A stretch of 8,015 bases of DNA from Prevotellaceae bacterium UBA7028 (GTDB lineage: Bacteria > Bacteroidota > Bacteroidia > Bacteroidales > Bacteroidaceae), in contig DLBF01000193.1 in the NCBI GenBank assembly GCA_002494215.1, positions 1 to 8,015 of the forward strand, in the 5' to 3' direction. Under the pieces are notes generated by a model, which did not search any database, was not told the DNA's origin, and saw only the letters and a program-made list of their open reading frames with translations. A program made the translations under genes and the position numbers. Of the stretch, positions 6,518-8,015 are shown in pieces. Every line of letters begins with the position of its first letter. Position 1 is the first letter of the stretch.

Positions 6518-7728
6518 AGCTTACATCCTTCACATTTACTTAACTCACCTCTCAGACGCTTATCCACCAACATATGCAGTCTGTCTCTCAGTGCTTCCAG
6601 AGGAATGGTATCAATCACCTCGGTGATAAATGCCGACTTCAGCAGAAGCCTTGCCTCCTGTTCTGGTATACCGCGCTGACGCATATAGAAGAGAGCTGCA
6701 TCGCTAATTTGTCCTACCGTGCTACCATGACTGCATTTTACATCATCGGCATAAATCTCCAGCATAGGCTGGGTGTACATACGAGCCGAAGAGGTTGCGC
6801 ACAAGTTGGCATTGGTCTCATTGCTAATGGTCTTCTGAGCGCCTTCTCGCACTAGGATCCTGCCAGCAAAAGCACCAACTGAATTATCGTCGAGCACATA
6901 TTTGTAGAGCTCATTGCTCTGGCAATGGCTCACTTGATGGTCTATAAGAGTATTATTATCAACACGTTGCGTTTTGTCGGCTATCACGCAGCCATTCAAC
7001 ACCACCTCGGAACCTTCGCCCTGCAGGGCAACATCCAGACGGTTACGTGTATGACCATTGAAAAGAGTGAAGCTAGTGTGACGCACCTGACTGTCTCGCC
7101 CCTGGCGGATAAAAACACTGGAGTAGCGGGTACAAAGCAGGTGAGTTTCCTCCACTTCGTAGAGATTCAGATGGCTACCATCGCAGGCAAAGACCTCCAC
7201 GACCTGATTGGTCAGGAAGTGTGTCGGATCTACAGCCTTATCCGTAATGATGACATCTGCCTCAGCACACTCCTCCATTATGATAAGGATACGACGGTTG
7301 ACCATAGTATCCTGCTCACCCTTCAGCACATTACTTATCTGTATGGGGTGCTGCACTTTAGTGTTACGCGGCACATATATGACCAGCGCATCCACACTAA
7401 ACAGCGTATTCAGGGCCACAACAGCATCCTGCTTGTCGGCCAACTGGTTATAATAGGGAGTTACATCTATGGGAGCCTCGCTGATACGGTGGCAGAATGG
7501 AAGTTCCTTCAGCTGCAAGGGCGCAAGACCAATGCCGTAGTCAGGAGCAAAGTCGGCAGACACATCGGTGTACTTATAGCGTTCCACTTTACGAGTGGGG
7601 AACTGCAAAGCCTCAAAAGTCTGCAAGGCAGCCTGACGCTGTGCATTCATCACCCCACAGGAACGCTCGTCAATGAGCTTGTCCACCTGAGCATAGAAAT
7701 CGATATATTGCTTTGCTGAATCTGCCAT
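6508..7728 (-). CDS. sufD: Fe-S cluster scaffold subunit SufD
   Basis: SufD pairs with SufB and two SufC ATPases to build Fe-S clusters in the cytoplasm. The 406-residue product has the SufBD beta-helix core and the diagnostic C-terminal block DDVKCSHGSTVGQISDAALF, with H334 equivalent to the conserved functional histidine of E. coli SufD (H360) and C332 beside it. The N-terminal helical part contains RKVERYKYTDV, typical of the family. An unusual feature is the extreme C-terminus CEGCKLCK (C399, C402, C405), a CxxCxxC tail not found in E. coli SufD. The start at 7728 lies 2 nt after the sufC stop, and the stop lies inside sufS, so sufC, sufD and sufS are almost certainly cotranscribed and probably translationally coupled. 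SufB also belongs to this fold family, but the sequence block and gene order favour SufD. Confidence 0.95.
   Translation of the reverse strand: MADSAKQYIDFYAQVDKLIDERSCGVMNAQRQAALQTFEALQFPTRKVERYKYTDVSADFAPDYGIGLAPLQLKELPFCHRISEAPIDVTPYYNQLADKQDAVVALNTLFSVDALVIYVPRNTKVQHPIQISNVLKGEQDTMVNRRILIIMEECAEADVIITDKAVDPTHFLTNQVVEVFACDGSHLNLYEVEETHLLCTRYSSVFIRQGRDSQVRHTSFTLFNGHTRNRLDVALQGEGSEVVLNGCVIADKTQRVDNNTLIDHQVSHCQSNELYKYVLDDNSVGAFAGRILVREGAQKTISNETNANLCATSSARMYTQPMLEIYADDVKCSHGSTVGQISDAALFYMRQRGIPEQEARLLLKSAFITEVIDTIPLEALRDRLHMLVDKRLRGELSKCEGCKLCK
6526..6531 (-). promoter_or_regulatory. Shine-Dalgarno-like GAAGGA for sufS
   Basis: GAAGGA within the last codons of sufD ends 8 nt before the ATG at 6517, the usual spacing for a ribosome binding site. 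It supports 6517 as the sufS start, and hence translation of the repeat-derived N-terminus. Strong SD sequences are uncommon in this phylum, and this one also encodes part of the sufD Cys tail, so coincidence is possible. Confidence 0.45.
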
Positions 7729-7730
7729 AG

Positions 7731-8015
7731 TTACAAGCCTGCCTCTTCCTTTATCCAGTCGAAACCGCGGTTCTCAATCTCCAAAGCCAACTCAGGACCG
7801 GCCGTCTTCACAATTCTACCATCTATGAGGACATGTATGATATCGGGCTTCAGGTAATCCAGCAGTCGCTGGTAATGGGTAATCACAATGGCACTGGTCT
7901 GTGGTGTGCGTAGTTTGTTAAATCCCTCAGCCACTATACGCAAGGCATCTACATCCAGTCCACTATCCGTCTCGTCCAGGATGCTGAAGGTTGGCTCCAG
8001 CATAGCCATCTGGAA
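7731..8015 (-). CDS. sufC: Fe-S assembly ATPase SufC, partial (C-terminal 94 residues)
   Basis: SufC is the ABC-type ATPase that drives conformational change of the SufB-SufD scaffold; it is soluble and not a transporter. The frame is open to the window edge, so the first visible residues (FQMAMLEP) are internal and not a start. Full-length SufC is about 250 residues, so roughly 155 N-terminal residues including Walker A and the signature motif are missing. Visible motifs are Walker B with the catalytic glutamate (FSILDET), the D-loop (SGLDVDAL) and the H-loop histidine in [26 protein letters not shown] is specific to SufC among ABC ATPases. The stop is 2 nt before sufD. sufB is expected immediately upstream, outside the window. 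Confidence 0.96.
   Translation of the reverse strand, partial: FQMAMLEPTFSILDETDSGLDVDALRIVAEGFNKLRTPQTSAIVITHYQRLLDYLKPDIIHVLIDGRIVKTAGPELALEIENRGFDWIKEEAGL

Noticed and set aside
6925..7719. 264-residue plus-strand ORF
   Set aside because: It is antisense to sufD. Its length reflects codon bias of the real gene, and no domain or start context supports it.

Overview
The window looks like a chromosomal stretch of a Bacteroidales bacterium, most likely Prevotella or a close relative. The evidence is a secreted protein with BspA-type leucine-rich repeats and a Prevotella-style type IX secretion (T9SS) tail, a Bacteroidetes-type promoter (TTTG, 20 bp, TAnnTTTG), few strong Shine-Dalgarno sequences, and short CCCCTCC-rich and heptamer repeats that resemble dispersed repeats I associate with this order. 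All supported genes lie on the minus strand, so the reading order runs from position 8015 down to 1. Long plus-strand ORFs are antisense shadows.

Layout in transcription order: the 3' end of sufC (ATPase of the Fe-S scaffold complex, cut by the window edge); sufD (scaffold subunit); sufS (cysteine desulfurase); rnhB (ribonuclease HII); and a 1126-residue secreted zinc metallopeptidase of the M60/enhancin type. These five genes are packed with gaps or overlaps of 10 nt or less and probably share one transcript. A 165-bp intergenic region follows, with a weak hairpin and a clear promoter. It precedes gpmI (cofactor-independent phosphoglycerate mutase), whose C-terminal third runs off the left edge.

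Functionally, sufC, sufD and sufS belong to one iron-sulfur cluster assembly machine: SufS supplies sulfur, and SufC and SufD form the scaffold with SufB, which is expected just outside the window. rnhB is a DNA-maintenance gene and gpmI a glycolytic gene. The metallopeptidase is the accessory element. It carries a signal peptide, two related LRR modules on either side of an HELGH zinc-protease core, and a T9SS sorting tail, so it should act on the cell surface or outside the cell, plausibly on glycoproteins such as mucins.

The most unusual signal is three short low-complexity or palindromic DNA elements inside otherwise conserved, probably essential coding sequences. One forms the 5' end of sufS, one sits in a loop of sufS near its catalytic domain end, and one is a 5 x 7-bp tandem repeat inside rnhB. 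All three keep the reading frame, adding roughly 10 to 15 residues each, and catalytic residues are intact around them.
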